Of a DNA stretch of 64,000 nt, positions 13,001 to 25,000 are shown in pieces. Source of the DNA: Monocercomonoides exilis (lineage: Eukaryota > Preaxostyla > Oxymonadida > Polymastigidae); contig LSRY02000061.1 of the NCBI GenBank assembly GCA_001643675.2, forward strand, positions 310,001 to 374,000, in the 5' to 3' direction. The notes beneath the pieces are model-generated. The model was not told where the DNA came from, searched no databases, and saw only the letters and a program-made list of their open reading frames with translations. Each line of letters starts with the position of its first letter. Within the stretch, counting starts at the first letter, position 1. The position numbers and the translations under genes were made by a program.

Positions 13001-16000
13001 TCATCTCTTCCATATATTGCATTTATTCGCGAATAATGATTCTCTCGAAGATCAAATCGAAATTGACTTTCATTGATTTGAGAAGAAATGTTGAAGCAAT
13101 CAATGAAAATATCATTTCCTGCACTGGCTGTGTTTGCACTGAACTTCGTCCCCACAAATGTGAAATTCAATTCTCCTCTTTCCTTTGCTGCAAGATACAC
13201 TCCTCCTCCTCTTCCTGAACTGAGACCGCAGCTGCAATGGCTGATTGTTGAGTCAATCATCTTCATTGATCCTGATGCACCCAATGTGAAGAATAATGCC
13301 CCTCCTTTTTCACTTGATTCTGCTTTGTCTTCTGTGATGTTGCTCGAATTCACAACCAAACAAATCTTATTCTCACTCTTTGACTTCAAAATGCTAGCTC
13401 CATTGTCACTTCTCTTCACTCCTGAAAATGATGAATTGTCAATTTTGAGATTCATTTCCTCACCCACTTCATTTATCTTTGTTGTTAATTCAGATCCTTT
13501 GATCAGAAGAAGACATCCGCCGTTTTCATTCAACAATTTCACTCGAACATTCGACAAATGACAGGTTATTCCAGAATCATGAATTACAAAAATACTGTTT
13601 CCAACATTGCATGACCCCATCGACAAATCATTCACTTCCACGCTTCCGCCAATCGCATCCACAAACACACATTCAAATCCATTGTTCACTCCAGCCTCTG
13701 AATGGAATGAACATCCAGTTATCACCAAATCTCCTCCTCTGTTTGAAATAATTGTTTTGGCTGAACTGTCAAAATCAGATGCCAGTTGCAGTTGGATATT
13801 CATCAATTCAAGATGAATATCATTTTCGATGAAATATTCCAGCTGATTTCCAACTGCCTTTTCAAAATTCAAAGTTGCTTTCACATTCTCTTCTCCCATC
13901 TTTACACTCTTTTTGATCTGATAGTTGGACATGTTGAATGAATCTTGAATAATGGTTGATCCTTCAATCTGAATTGTTTTCTTTCCGCTTTCTTTTTTCA
14001 TGTTTTCCATCCCTTTCCACATTGTAAAGCATGGCTCTTCCTCACTTCCACAACGCGCCATGTCAAATCCTTCAGATGAGATAAATATCTCAAATGAGCT
14101 GAATGGAATCAAAAACATAAACAAATCCTTTTCTTGATGAAAGTTGTCACTTCCAACAAACAGAGTTTTGTCATCTTTCATTGATGAGTAATCAAACTTG
14201 AATGTATTGTTTGTCACAGAAGAATTAAAATCCTTTCCCAAAATGAACATGTTCTTTCCAAATTCTGCCTTATTCCCATCAAATATCAAATCTCCTGATA
14301 ATTCAAACAATGCATCTGCATCTGCCACAGAAAGCATCATTCCTCCTCCTTTCCCTGAAGATCCACTTGTTGATGGAGCACAACACTTTTCAAATCTTGT
14401 TGATGAGACATACAGTTCAGAGGGATTTTCCAATGAAACTGACAGTCCTCCCCCTCCTTTTCCATTCTCATTCACCTCACATTTAAGGAATGTGCAATTC
14501 TCAATTCTCATTGTGTCTTTGCTTCCATCACCATTCGATCTTAAGCAAGCACATCCACCATCTCCCGCTCCTCTCGTGATGTTCTCAAATAAGGTGTTCT
14601 TCAATGTGATTGATGGACATTTCTCAACATGAATCGCTCCACAATTTGGCAGATCACAATTTGTGATCGAGCAATTCTGAATCGCGACTGAGCTGCTTGT
14701 TGCAATCTCAACCAATCCACACACTTCATTTGTTGTTGTTTGATTCATAATCACCTCATCCATCATGCATTCACAACTCCCATTCACAACAATCACACAC
14801 ACTCCAAATCTCACTTCTTCCGCATTTCCTCCACATTTCATCCGGATAATCTCAATTTTCCCTCCACTCCCACCGACAAACACAAAATTCACTGCATCCA
14901 CTCCATTTCGCGTCTTTATCCCACAATCAGTAAAACTCAATGTCCCTCCTGAAGAATGAACAAATGATGATTGCCCCCCAATCAATCCTCCCAATTCAAA
15001 CAATATCCCTGTCAATATTGATGAAACACTATTCATCACCAACGCTTCTTGCGTTTTTGTTCCTGTTCCTCCAACTTTCAATCCAACATCTTTGTTGCTC
15101 GAATCAATCTCATATGGCTGCCCATTCAACTTCACTTCTTCATCAAATGAAAATGTGCTTGTCAGTCTGATGAACCTCTTTGAAATTGGAAACTGAACTT
15201 CTCCAACATTCCCAATTCCTTTGCATGGATAATCTTCATATCCACACAGTCTGAATTCACTTCCTTGTTCTCTCCCACTCACATATGCTGGTGATGAAAA
15301 TGTCCGAAGAAACACAACAAGTGGAATAATCAGCTCTGGCTTGTCTCTTTCTCTTCCACAAAGTTCATTCAAGTCTGCAACTTTTATTCCAATTTCTGGA
15401 TTGAATCCAATTGAAGTGCTGTTGATAACAGCCGATAAATCCTGTGCTTTAACAAACAAATTCTTCCCTCCCATTGTTGCAGCACAATCAACAAAACTCA
15501 CTGATGCTATTGAAAAATCAAATGAATTATCTGCCAGACATAGCATCACCCCTCCTCCATATCCACTGCATTTGCATTGATTGAACGAAGTTGTCCCTCC
15601 GCTGTTTGATATTGAATCTCCAATCAGAACCTTGCTTGTTGATGATAATAGTTCGACATTGATCCCTCCTCCATTTCCATTCACACACTCACATTCCTCA
15701 ATCGTTGTGTTCCACACGGCAAATGTCTCTCCTCCCTTCACGCTTTTTGCCAACACAACACCATCACCTGTTGTACGATTCACATTCCGAATTGTCACAT
15801 TCCCCAGCACACTTTCTCCTGATGATGATCCTGCTGATGATGGCTCCACAAATAGTGGTTGATTCATTTTCATATTTTTGATCTCCGCATCAGCCATCTT
15901 CAGCTGTTTCAGTGCAACTTCAAACACAGATGCTGATATAACACTTCCTCCAGTTGTACCTGAGATCACCACATCCTCCAGTGAAAGAGCCCCGCTCTCC

Positions 16001-18180
16001 AGTGACACCACAAACACACTCGGCGATGGACTTCTTGCTGCATTGTGGTCGACCCCCAAATGTCCCACCTCCAATTGGCCAGAAGATATGCTAAACAGCG
16101 TTGTCGAAGTCGAAGAAAGAGCACTTGTCCCAACCACACTCACTGCCTTCCCTCTCCCAACAATAGAAATCTTCTTTTCCCCAACACTGATCGTCTTCTC
16201 TTCGCTCACGTGCTTCCCACCCAGCAAAGTGATTGTCGAGCTCAGCTGCACCATGCTTGTCTCCACCGCATGCTCCACTGTCTTGCACGATGCCGACTCG
16301 ATCATCCCACACAGATTGTTTGTGTCATCCCCACTCACCCCCACAAACCGATACTTCATCCCTTCCTTCAGCCAATCCTTCTTTTCTGTGTGCTGATGCA
16401 TCCAATTACTATCGGCAAAACACACTCTCCTATTATCGCTATTCATTGTATAAGATTCGTAGAACGGATTATTCGAATCAAAGAGATTAAATTCATCATA
16501 GAAATACACATCATGGCCATATGGAGCGGAATCAGTGCATCTGCAATTGTGAAAGAAGAGAAAATAACAATAAAGGTTGTGACTTGGAGCTGTTGATTGA
16601 TGTGGTTCAAAATCCAATCCTCCGCCATATGATACAGCCGAGCACGAAATAAATTGGAGGCTCCTCATTTTGAATGCAACCGGAACACAATAGCAATACA
16701 AACCTCCGCCATATTGGCTTGAAAGCGAGCACGCAGTGAATGAGCACTCAAACACACAAGCACTCTCTCCTTTGCCATTTTCTGTTCCAATACAGTTAGA
16801 TCCAGAAACTTGAAAAGTTGATAAAAGAATTCCTCCTCCAAAGCTATCTGCCTTACAATTCTGGAATTCACAACCACTGATCCACACACACGAAGTTATA
16901 TCAAAAACACATATCCCTCCTCCATTAATATTTTGGATTGTACAGGCGTTGAATGAATTGTTTTCAATCTTGATAGAATTTATTGAAACACACAAAATTC
17001 CTCCGCCACAACCATATGCATAGCAATCATTGAACGAACAACATTCCACTGAAAGCAATCCTGATGGAAGACCGTTCATAAAAATTGCTCCACCATTTGA
17101 AGCGCCATCTTCCAATGTGGCATTTTCTCCAGTGGTTCTTGAGTCATTCCACACGCACCAAGTGAATATATTCATTCCATTGTCTGCTATCTGCTGTCTC
17201 CCTGGATGCTTTTTATCACTTTCTCTCCCGATGAATTCAACGTTTCTTGTCCGACGGTATCCCACAAATGATATGTTCGAAGCAGACAACGAAGCTGAAG
17301 GGTTGTTCAGAGAAGGAACAATCCCGTCATCATAAACATCACAAACACTTGAAAACGAGCAACAACTCATTAATGTCGAACTCTTTGAGGGAAATCCATG
17401 TGCTGAAGGCTGCTGCGAAGGAGAAATCGAGATGTTGAAAAATTCCAAATTTGCGAGCGAAAAAATGGATATGCTGGAAGATGATAAAAACGGGTCTGAC
17501 GAAACACAAAAAGATGAGAAACGAGATTCACTCACTGAAGCAGTTCCTTCCTCAAGAAAACAGCTGGTTGTTGCTTCTGAAGCAAAAAGAGAAGGAAAAT
17601 CATGCAAGTTCCAAACTGATGAATAAAGTGAAATATTAACTATCGTCCCACAACACCCACGAATAGCAATTGGAGGCTCTGGAGATTCAACTGACAGCTC
17701 ACATTCGCTCATTTCAACAAAACTTCCATTTCCTGCCTGAATTACTCTTCCATTTCTTTCTCCCTTCATCGACAAATAAATGAGTCTTGATGAAGAATTG
17801 GCAAAAATAAAATATCCTTCAATTTCACTTTTTTCATGGGTTTTTCCAATTTTCATAATTTCTTCTTTGCTTTTTAGAAAATTTCCTCTTTCATTGCGTT
17901 CATGAGATTCATCGTTCGCATCCTCGCATTCATTTCTTCCATAATTTTCAATATCTTCAATCCTTTTCATTTCATTGGAAGAACTTCTTTCTTCCATTCT
18001 CAAAGCAATTTTTTTTTCTTCAAAACTCTTTTGGAAAGAATTTAACCGATCATTGGGCCAACAACTCATTTTTTCTTCTCTCGCACTTTTTTCCATCTTC
18101 CCCATTTCTTCGCTTGTGGCATTATTGAGCGTGCAACGCACACAAATACTGATAACAAGCAAACACATTCCAGACATCAT
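10033..18180 (-). CDS. K1: giant single-pass receptor-like pseudokinase with beta-helix ectodomain
   Basis: One uninterrupted frame of 2715 residues, with no intron needed. Residues 1-16 form a signal peptide (MMSGMCLLVISICVRC). The ectodomain, to about residue 2250, is a parallel beta-helix-like array: short Val/Ile/Asn-rich turns with GGGI, GGGL and GGG-C motifs. It holds four long modules, each opening with CG-x5-C or CG-x4-PC signatures near 16310, 15235, 14040 and 12890. One membrane helix spans about 2256-2283, followed by RWKKQKRR. Then comes a Ser-rich linker and a kinase-like C-lobe with LSPHIVLF in place of HRD, no DFG, but LRWKAPEL (APE), FSIGMMLWECL (helix F region) and DRPSL. No glycine loop is seen, so catalysis is unlikely; a scaffold or signalling pseudokinase is more probable. 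The ligand is unknown. Confidence 0.85.
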   Translation of the reverse strand: MMSGMCLLVISICVRCTLNNATSEEMGKMEKSAREEKMSCWPNDRLNSFQKSFEEKKIALRMEERSSSNEMKRIEDIENYGRNECEDANDESHERNERGNFLKSKEEIMKIGKTHEKSEIEGYFIFANSSSRLIYLSMKGERNGRVIQAGNGSFVEMSECELSVESPEPPIAIRGCCGTIVNISLYSSVWNLHDFPSLFASEATTSCFLEEGTASVSESRFSSFCVSSDPFLSSSSISIFSLANLEFFNISISPSQQPSAHGFPSKSSTLMSCCSFSSVCDVYDDGIVPSLNNPSASLSASNISFVGYRRTRNVEFIGRESDKKHPGRQQIADNGMNIFTWCVWNDSRTTGENATLEDGASNGGAIFMNGLPSGLLSVECCSFNDCYAYGCGGGILCVSINSIKIENNSFNACTIQNINGGGICVFDITSCVWISGCEFQNCKADSFGGGILLSTFQVSGSNCIGTENGKGESACVFECSFTACSLSSQYGGGLYCYCVPVAFKMRSLQFISCSAVSYGGGLDFEPHQSTAPSHNLYCYFLFFHNCRCTDSAPYGHDVYFYDEFNLFDSNNPFYESYTMNSDNRRVCFADSNWMHQHTEKKDWLKEGMKYRFVGVSGDDTNNLCGMIESASCKTVEHAVETSMVQLSSTITLLGGKHVSEEKTISVGEKKISIVGRGKAVSVVGTSALSSTSTTLFSISSGQLEVGHLGVDHNAARSPSPSVFVVSLESGALSLEDVVISGTTGGSVISASVFEVALKQLKMADAEIKNMKMNQPLFVEPSSAGSSSGESVLGNVTIRNVNRTTGDGVVLAKSVKGGETFAVWNTTIEECECVNGNGGGINVELLSSTSKVLIGDSISNSGGTTSFNQCKCSGYGGGVMLCLADNSFDFSIASVSFVDCAATMGGKNLFVKAQDLSAVINSTSIGFNPEIGIKVADLNELCGRERDKPELIIPLVVFLRTFSSPAYVSGREQGSEFRLCGYEDYPCKGIGNVGEVQFPISKRFIRLTSTFSFDEEVKLNGQPYEIDSSNKDVGLKVGGTGTKTQEALVMNSVSSILTGILFELGGLIGGQSSFVHSSGGTLSFTDCGIKTRNGVDAVNFVFVGGSGGKIEIIRMKCGGNAEEVRFGVCVIVVNGSCECMMDEVIMNQTTTNEVCGLVEIATSSSVAIQNCSITNCDLPNCGAIHVEKCPSITLKNTLFENITRGAGDGGCACLRSNGDGSKDTMRIENCTFLKCEVNENGKGGGGLSVSLENPSELYVSSTRFEKCCAPSTSGSSGKGGGMMLSVADADALFELSGDLIFDGNKAEFGKNMFILGKDFNSSVTNNTFKFDYSSMKDDKTLFVGSDNFHQEKDLFMFLIPFSSFEIFISSEGFDMARCGSEEEPCFTMWKGMENMKKESGKKTIQIEGSTIIQDSFNMSNYQIKKSVKMGEENVKATLNFEKAVGNQLEYFIENDIHLELMNIQLQLASDFDSSAKTIISNRGGDLVITGCSFHSEAGVNNGFECVFVDAIGGSVEVNDLSMGSCNVGNSIFVIHDSGITCHLSNVRVKLLNENGGCLLLIKGSELTTKINEVGEEMNLKIDNSSFSGVKRSDNGASILKSKSENKICLVVNSSNITEDKAESSEKGGALFFTLGASGSMKMIDSTISHCSCGLSSGRGGGVYLAAKERGELNFTFVGTKFSANTASAGNDIFIDCFNISSQINESQFRFDLRENHYSRINAIYGRDECDYPIDTNLIDFVTIYQSDTIVVSGVNGSNDRQCGTNTLPCDSIEHGLMHMTSDFMSLMFIVEESVIGEEINLEEMSLSSRSRGLCEVEVKSSIEKTKDSLISTTGAVSLLRVNFVFDLNFISSHESLISPEGGILEVMNCSFGSKQLTEGGNTAFANIPFHIINMKKGELQLDGCTISNLILHESSLYLSSQLPSVIDSLTIFNSTIKTFLIDINECGQLNMEKLQIENITVEGDEESLTFCLSMKKTICLTNCTMGGVSSKIAKGKLMKLENCLDVKMDSCVFDGSEKERNEQYLNSGEELCRWDGSVVDVVNSSVMTKDTTISNSPEGGITMSGGNVNIEKGEFIDNNPSVEGYPSLRRNIICSDSGALNVLSLKGGDGLKDNTSLWILNEGCTLGGIVSERDSSFFIPVLERVSSEEDEGEMKLTFTGSLLLPCNLSFEIISKVGDVDVIDRYEFCSDEHGNESSAVGRIQSNAVKSAAEEAEVSVCILFGKADSPSSTQSFILKNRSEPKANGDERIVEGRKEGKSWAFIIAIIFVVLFLIVLIVAIAFIVRWKKQKRRTKELEVIVEDTVKKDPKAFEMVTMEMSPEEQWRRAEREAEKKNDERMKKRINGKMEHSESSEHLLSESGSTEYILGRDSDEIPQWMLEKVDEKEEGEIQKRSPSPSISSTSTTSTTDSDSTFVRGEDLCPTTSSMSNLVDAMACSSPHEKLIVDLRDSLFMLLHGLNKTKEMAIGTLEERVITAAQILFWVANLALHSFDEMENPLQSLDNLSPHIVLFSEHMVICLAMHSSYSSDCSDSSSISSSSTIATSSSDISLMSERFTDSPPPSSAFEDELDNRDECLRWKAPELLNGQKKHATKKTVVFSIGMMLWECLTLQVPFGEYEAEVAGQKIMNGARPEIESIQNSKLANLVKNMLSSTVSDRPSLAFLKSEYIRLFPQNASRFTVSDAINLMAESNYSEYNNGSCSTKKASRTTNQTLVEQ

Positions 18181-21090
18181 TTGTGCTTTGCTTGAACAAA
18201 AATTATAACTTCTCCAAGTTCCTGCTTTTTTTGTTCTTTGTATTATGGGTTCATTTCTCTCATCATATCATTTTTTCAATTATTTCTCTTTTCTTCAATT
18301 CACCAAATTCCTTTTTAACTGTCGCCTTTGCATTGTGTGACATTTTTTTCACACAATTCAATCAGTACAATGATATATTCTCTTTTCGATTTTTCTCATT
18401 CGGAAAGCAAAAATATCCAGCATTTTGATTGAGTGTAATTTGAGACTTTTCAACAAATTCTTGAGAAAGAGAGAAATAATGTTTGCTTCTTTTCATTGAT
18501 TTTTTCAAATCAACAATATTCACTCAATTCTTTGTCTCAGTTGTCGGAATTTTCTTTCGAACTTGAAATAACAATTTGAAGTTGGGCTTTTTTCCTTTTT
18601 TATCCTCTTTGCAAAGCACATCTTTTTGCAACACACTTCGTATTTTTTTTTCAAAAAACTGTTGCAGCTCTTGTTTTTCAAAGCCAAATTCCACATAAGT
18701 TGCCTGAAAATGAATATGTTGCTTCATTTGTACTCCACTTTCGATAATCTCACAGCGCAACGAGTCAAAACGAATTCACATCCTCCAAAGAAAAATTGCC
18801 CTCAATCCTCATTTTCTTGAGGAGTTTCAGAATTGTTGGAGGATCAGAATGGTTCTCATCTCTTCTCATGGATCACAGGGAAACTTCAAAAAATATTCTT
18901 CCAATAAATATAAAGATTCGAAGAATTCAACAACATATTTGTCACAGTAAATCCATCATCAAAAAATGCATTTCCTCACCTATTTGCCCACTCTCTGTTG
19001 CATCTCTTTCCCTGGATCGAATTAATTTCACTTTTTGTTTTCAATCAGAAAAATAAATGTGGAAAAAAAAGGAGTTTCGCTAAACTTCAAAATAAAATAA
19101 TAAAGAATGGAACAAACGAATCTGTTCGATAATTCGCAACGAACATTGTTCAAAAGGCATTTTGAGATGCTCCTCCCTGGTTATTCTGCCAGTTTATTAT
19201 TTTTGAACTGCTTCATTTCCAGCCTAATGTCCGTCCTGTTGCCAAAATGTTTTCATTCGAAATGTCTCTTTTCTGTTCTTCAAAATTTTTAAATTCTCGC
19301 TTCTTTTTGTTGCAAAACAAACTTTGTGAGCATTTCCATCTCCACAATTTTCAGATCATTCATTTGAGTTGATTTATGAATACTCAACAAACTCCAAAAT
19401 AAGTTCTTTCAATTGTAAAAAAATGGCAATATTGAAAATAAATATATCATTATATCGTACATACATGTTTATCAAACATTTGTTTGATGTTTTTACGAAG
19501 AATTTTGTCTTTGAGTCATTCTTTATTGAGCAATCAGCCAAGTGAATATTTCATCAAACATACCGATAGCCAAGCAAATATAAGTCTCTTCACCTTTGAT
19601 ATTCGCATAATTGCTCAACTTTCCATTTGAAGAGGTTGCAGGCACCAACATCAAAACGCTTTGCAAAAGGGATACAAAACGTTCTCAATTTTGATCAATC
19701 CAATAAGTTGTATGATGCTTTAGTTATTTGCAAAATTGTTGCAAAAAAGCAATATAGAGATGGATGGATGATCATTATAACGCGAAATGCTAATAAATTG
19801 TGGGCAGAAGAGTTTGACAAAGCTGAACAGGAGTCAGCATTGATTTTATAATTTTTTTCGTCCAATGCTTAAAAATGCATTTTTCTAGATAAAGGGAAAA
19901 ACTTCGAAGTGAAAGGGGGAACGAATTGTCTGCAAACGCAACAATGAAGGTCAAATTTGCATTTTTGTTGCAATTGAATGGATGCATTGCAACTCAAAGA
20001 AGAAATCGCAGTTTTTTTGTTTCTAAAAAAAAAAAAAAGACATCCCGCGAAGTGAAGTGTGTGGCGGATAACGCTTTTTTGAGCAAACTTATTTTATTTT
20101 TATAGTACGGCTGCTTATTTATGATGCTGATATTTTAGCAGTTTCATGGAGGTATTTTGTGATATCACTTTTTAAAAAAAGGTATTGCTTCTGAGGATTG
20201 CTTTGAGCAATGCTTAGGGGAAATGGCAAGTGTGCATTCATCGGCGATGTCTCATGGACACACGCTGATTTGGCAACAAAAGGTTTGCGAAGACTGCACA
20301 ATCATCACTTTTTATCTTTATGAATGTTTAACAAAAGCATTATTATTTCAGGATATGTTCAAGGTGCGTTTTGTTCGCTCGTGAAAGATAACCTTCATTA
20401 CAGACGCGAAGGTTCGCTTAAGAAGACGATTTTCTGAATGTGTATTAACGAGAGATATCAACTGCACATCTGAGGTTTCGTGTCTGTGAGTGGAATGACG
20501 ATGACTATCCACGGGGTTTTGATGGCTGAAAGACGGATACAGACTGCATCAAAAAAGAAATTAAGTGATGAATAAAGAAAGAAAAGAAAAGAATCAAAGA
20601 AGATCGAAAGAAAATTCAACACATATGGAAACTGCACACCAAATATCCACATCTGAATTTTGCTGGAAAGCGATTATCCTTCTTTAGCTTTCACTTTATC
20701 ATCAACTTCATCGCCATCTTCCTCAACTTTCAAGAAGTATTTTTATTTGAGTCTCTGTCAAATCAGACTCTGAGATGTATTTGCGTTTCTTAAGCAGCGC
20801 ACTCCGCTGTCATCTTTGCATCTGTTTCACATTTCTTCTTGATGATTTTATCTGATGATTGCCAATCGATTGCCAACACTCAGAAAGGTGATATTTGCGG
20901 TTCTTCATCGACACACACGATCTTCTGTCATTTGAAACAACATTCAGTTTGAATTGGCGATCTGTCATGAACTGGGCGAAGGAATCAGATGGAAGCACAG
21001 AAATGTGATGGCTTGTGGGCAGAGTGGAAGAGACGAGACTCACAATTAGGACACAAGGCACGATGGAACAGCTGAATAAAAAGTTGGAGA

Positions 21091-21121
<31 letters not shown>

Positions 21122-21132
21122 CACAGACAGAC

Positions 21133-21171
<39 letters not shown>

Positions 21172-22035
21172 GAGACAGAGAGACAGAGACAGAGAGAGAA
21201 AGAGAGAAGGTATTACAACTGAGCAAGAAGAATGAAGTATATTTTGACTTTTAAAGATGAAAAAAAAGGAAAAGCTGGGGAAATAGAAGAAAACAGAAGA
21301 AGAAGAAGAAGAAGAAGAAGAAAGAGCAAAGAAATGACGCACACAAAAGGCAGAGCGAAGAAGACTGAAGCAAAAGATCAAGTGCCGTTGAGGCAGAAAG
21401 ATTGAAGATAATTTGGATGAAGTTTGCAGACAACGCTGTTTTGAGAGAATGGTCATGAAATGTCTGCCAAATTGTTTTGTTTTGCTTTCACTTCGTCTTT
21501 GGGATGTCTTCGCTTTCATCTTCGTTGAAAGGCAACGAATTTTCTGATTGACAGGTGTTTTGTATGTATTTTATTAATATTCTTTTTGTTTGTATTCGAC
21601 AAATGGCTTTTCGCTTTGAGATGAAAAGAAATGAAACAACAACTCTTGTTTTTTCCGACTTGTTTGCAGTTTTTGAAAATTCAGATGAAATCATTTGCAA
21701 CTATTTTTAAAAAAGAAAATTCACAAACGATTTATTTTTGTTTCTTTTTTATAGCCGATTTTTTCCCTTTACTTTTTTTATTTAAAAGAATAAGCCGTTT
21801 TATTGAATAATAAGTGTATCATAAATAACAGAAATTGATTCAGCTTTTTTGTTTCAGCAATTCCGAAGGATAAACAGCATATTGTTGAATGCAAACAAAA
21901 ATATAAATTCATGTTTTGTGAATTATTGCATGGAAAAAACAGAAAAAATTTAATTTTAGTAATTTTCCCATAACATCTTAAAAAAATTGCATTTTATTTA
22001 GAAGAAATTCCTGTTGGATATCTTCGTTATTTCTT
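18181..22035. other. Gene-poor spacer between divergent surface-protein genes
   Basis: This 3.9-kb region separates the starts of K1 (-) and the FG-GAP gene (+). A 75-codon open stretch at 19627-19851 and minus-strand pieces between about 20690 and 20960 look somewhat protein-like. One example is a stretch containing RKYISESDLTETQIK that is shifted into another frame by its neighbours; these could be decayed exons, but I recognise no family. The region also holds A-runs near 20022 and a GA microsatellite. Regulatory sequence for both flanking genes presumably lies at the two ends. Confidence 0.45.
21097..21209. repeat. GA microsatellite with GACA interruptions
   Basis: About 110 bases of (GA)n interrupted by ACAGAC units. 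The opposite strand therefore shows artificial Ser-Leu repeat frames. Confidence 0.95.
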
Positions 22036-25000
22036 ATGTTTTTATTTATAATTTTGTGCTTCACTAATTCAAGTTGTGAAATTCAGAACTGGAAGTTTGA
22101 TCCTCCAACTGAATATAAGGATGTTCGTTTTGGTGAAAATGTCCTTTTCATCAACTATTATTGGATAGCAGTGAGCGATCGTATGACTTATATATTTTTC
22201 ATGCATTTTTAAACTTGACAAATGATATTTGAAAGATGGTTCAAATGAAGAAAAAGGATGTGTTCATTTCTTTGAGTACATAAATGATACTGTTGGATAC
22301 ATATATTCTCACACACTACAACCTCCCAGCGAGGAGGATTGTCGCTCATTTGGATTTTCTATATCTGCTGTATTTTCAAATGCTCATGGATCCCGTATTT
22401 TTGTTGTTTCTGCACCATCTGGGGTTTATATGTCAGATCAAAAGACAAATACTGAAGACATGATGGATGCAATAAGGCGCACAAAAAAGACATCAAAAAG
22501 TAGTTATGTATTCGTTTATAGTTTTAATGAATATGATGGAGGTTTGAGATGCTTTTACACTGTTATTATTTCAAAGTAAATTTTTTTGAAGAATTAACTC
22601 TCTTAAATACTTTCAAGGATGATAATCCTTTTTTTGGATATAGCATTTCTATTGAGTTTAGTGGAGTTCTTGCGATTGGCATTCCTGGATTCGACAACGA
22701 ACAAAAAAAACCATTAATGGGAAGTGTTGCTGTTATGCTTTATGAGAAAGGTTTGTTGGAGAGATGTAATTTTTTGATAATAGGTATTTATGTGGTAGCA
22801 TGCAATCTATGACACATAAAAATAATTTATAATTTTTTAAAATTTGAACTATTTTTTGTTGTTTTTGAAAATTATTTTTCTTCTTTTTCAAACTTTTTTT
22901 GTGAATACAATTGCTTAAACAATAATTATATTTTTTTGCCTTACTTCAGGTGCATATGCTTTGCATCGCTATTCTCTTTTGTCTCAAGCTGAAGATGAAG
23001 CGATGTATGGGAGTTCTGTTTATGCAGGGCCTGAATGTGTTTTTGTGGGAGGGTTTGGCTCGTCCTCAGTGGCAATTTTGCTGATTGAGCGAAATGGAAC
23101 TGATGAAAAGAAGGAAAAGTCGAAGGCATCCAGAAATTCGTACGATGTTGCATATGTCTTGGGGAAGAAAAGGCTGCCTATGAAAAGCTGTTTCGCACCA
23201 CTATCCAGATTCCAGAAGCTGAAAAACGCATTGCAAAGTGTAGTGTTTCATCGTAAAACGGAAAGATTCAATAATTTTCCTGTGAAAACATCCTTTCCAT
23301 TGCTACCATCAAAAGCTGGTTTTTCTTCTCTATCTTTTCAGACAACAATTCCATCATCTTCATCATCTTTTGCCTCTTCAAAATCATCTTCATTCAAAAA
23401 AGATCATCCACATCGCATTTCTTATGTCGCTTCACAAGTTAATTCTTCTCATTTCAACGAGAGTTTTATTTCTTCCTTGAACACTTCATTCACCTCAACT
23501 TCATCGTCTTCCTCTTCTTCTTCTTCTTCTTCTTCTTCACATTCATCCATCTCTCCCACCCCATCCACCTCAGATGCAGCATCATCAGACAAGACAGTCA
23601 TTTCACACCCATTTTTCGTCAGCACCGACCTCAACTACACCGAAGCCGAGCTTGTCAGCAGCGCCTTCTGTTCTTCTCTGGCTGCTTCGTACGACGGCGA
23701 GTGGATGTTCTGCGGGAGCCCCTTTTTGAACAGCTCTAATGGAGGCGTGTTTGTGCTGGTGGGCGCGCTGAGGAAGGCGAAGGAGGAGTGGGAGAAGGAG
23801 AAAAAGAAGAAAGTGGATGAAGGAGTGGAGGTAGTTGCTGAATGGGAAGATAAAGAAGAAGATTGGAGTGATGGAAATGGCAATACAATGAATAATAAAA
23901 TGAGCAGTGGGAAAGAAAAAGCCGAAAGAACTGAAGAAGACCGTTCAAACAGAACGAAAGAGCAGAAAACGACTGAAGATAAGAGGAATGCGGCAGATAA
24001 CATTGTTATTTTGCTGCATTCGTATCTTCTTGAGCCAAGTTGTGGCTGTGTGAAAACAAAAGACAGGAGCACATGGAAAACGAAAGAAGAAGAAGAAGAG
24101 GAAGAGGAAGAGGAAGAAGAAGAAGAAGGAAAAGAGGATGAGAAGGAAAAGGTAGTTTTTCATATCACAAAAGACGAAGATCTCAAAAATGATTGTCAAA
24201 AGAATCAATCCGCAAATAAAACGAAACAGTCAAATATGAACAGGAATTCTTCATCATTCAAATCATCATCATCTTCATCATCATCATCATCATCTTCTTC
24301 TTCTTCTTCTTCTTCTTCTTCTTCTTCTTCTTCTTCTTCTTCTTCTTCTTCTTCTTCTTCTTCTTCGCCTTCTTCTTCTTCTTCTTCTTCTTCTTCGCCT
24401 TCTTCTTCTTCTTCTTCGCCTTCTTTAAAGCCCACACCATGTTTGTTTGGGGAGCACATTTCATATGAACAGACGATGGAAGTGTTGGCCGTCTCGGCCA
24501 TCGGCGGAAGAGCTGAAGATGTGCCGAAAGAAAGGCTGCTGAAGATTTCGTTTGCGAAAGAAGAAAAAAGCACACACAGCAAAACAAGCGAGGAAAGCAG
24601 AGAGAAGCAGATTGATGAACACAAAAATGGAGTTCAAAAAGATTCGCTCAAAGAAAATGAATCAAAAAGAGCAAAGACAAATAGTTTTGTGAGTCCAAAA
24701 CCAAAATCTTCTCAACTCACTTCGTTTCATCCGTCGCAGGATGCTATCCAGAGCAAGCCAGGGCTTGTGTTCCAGTACTCCTTCAACGAGAACAAGACTG
24801 AGCCAAAAGAAGGGCTGAAGAAAGGCAAATTCGACGAGAAGCAGACGATTGTTGCAGGCGGTGCCAGCTCTCTTTCCTTTCTGTATTTTTCGCATTACTC
24901 GGAGTCCTATGGCATCGCTGGGAGTTTCATTCCTGACGTCTCTTCTTTCGCTCGCTCTGGCTCTGATGACATATTCACTCATAATAACATGACCAATGAA

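Noticed and set aside
19627-19851. A 75-codon gene
   Set aside because: Starts only at TTG, matches no family known to me and has no flanking exons that fit; may be a relic.
21046-21519. Ser-Leu repeat frames on the minus strand
   Set aside because: These are a direct product of the GA microsatellite; no non-repetitive coding support on either side.
24205-24624. Poly-Glu and poly-Lys frames on the minus strand
   Set aside because: These are reverse readings of the TCT/TTC serine expansion inside the FG-GAP gene.
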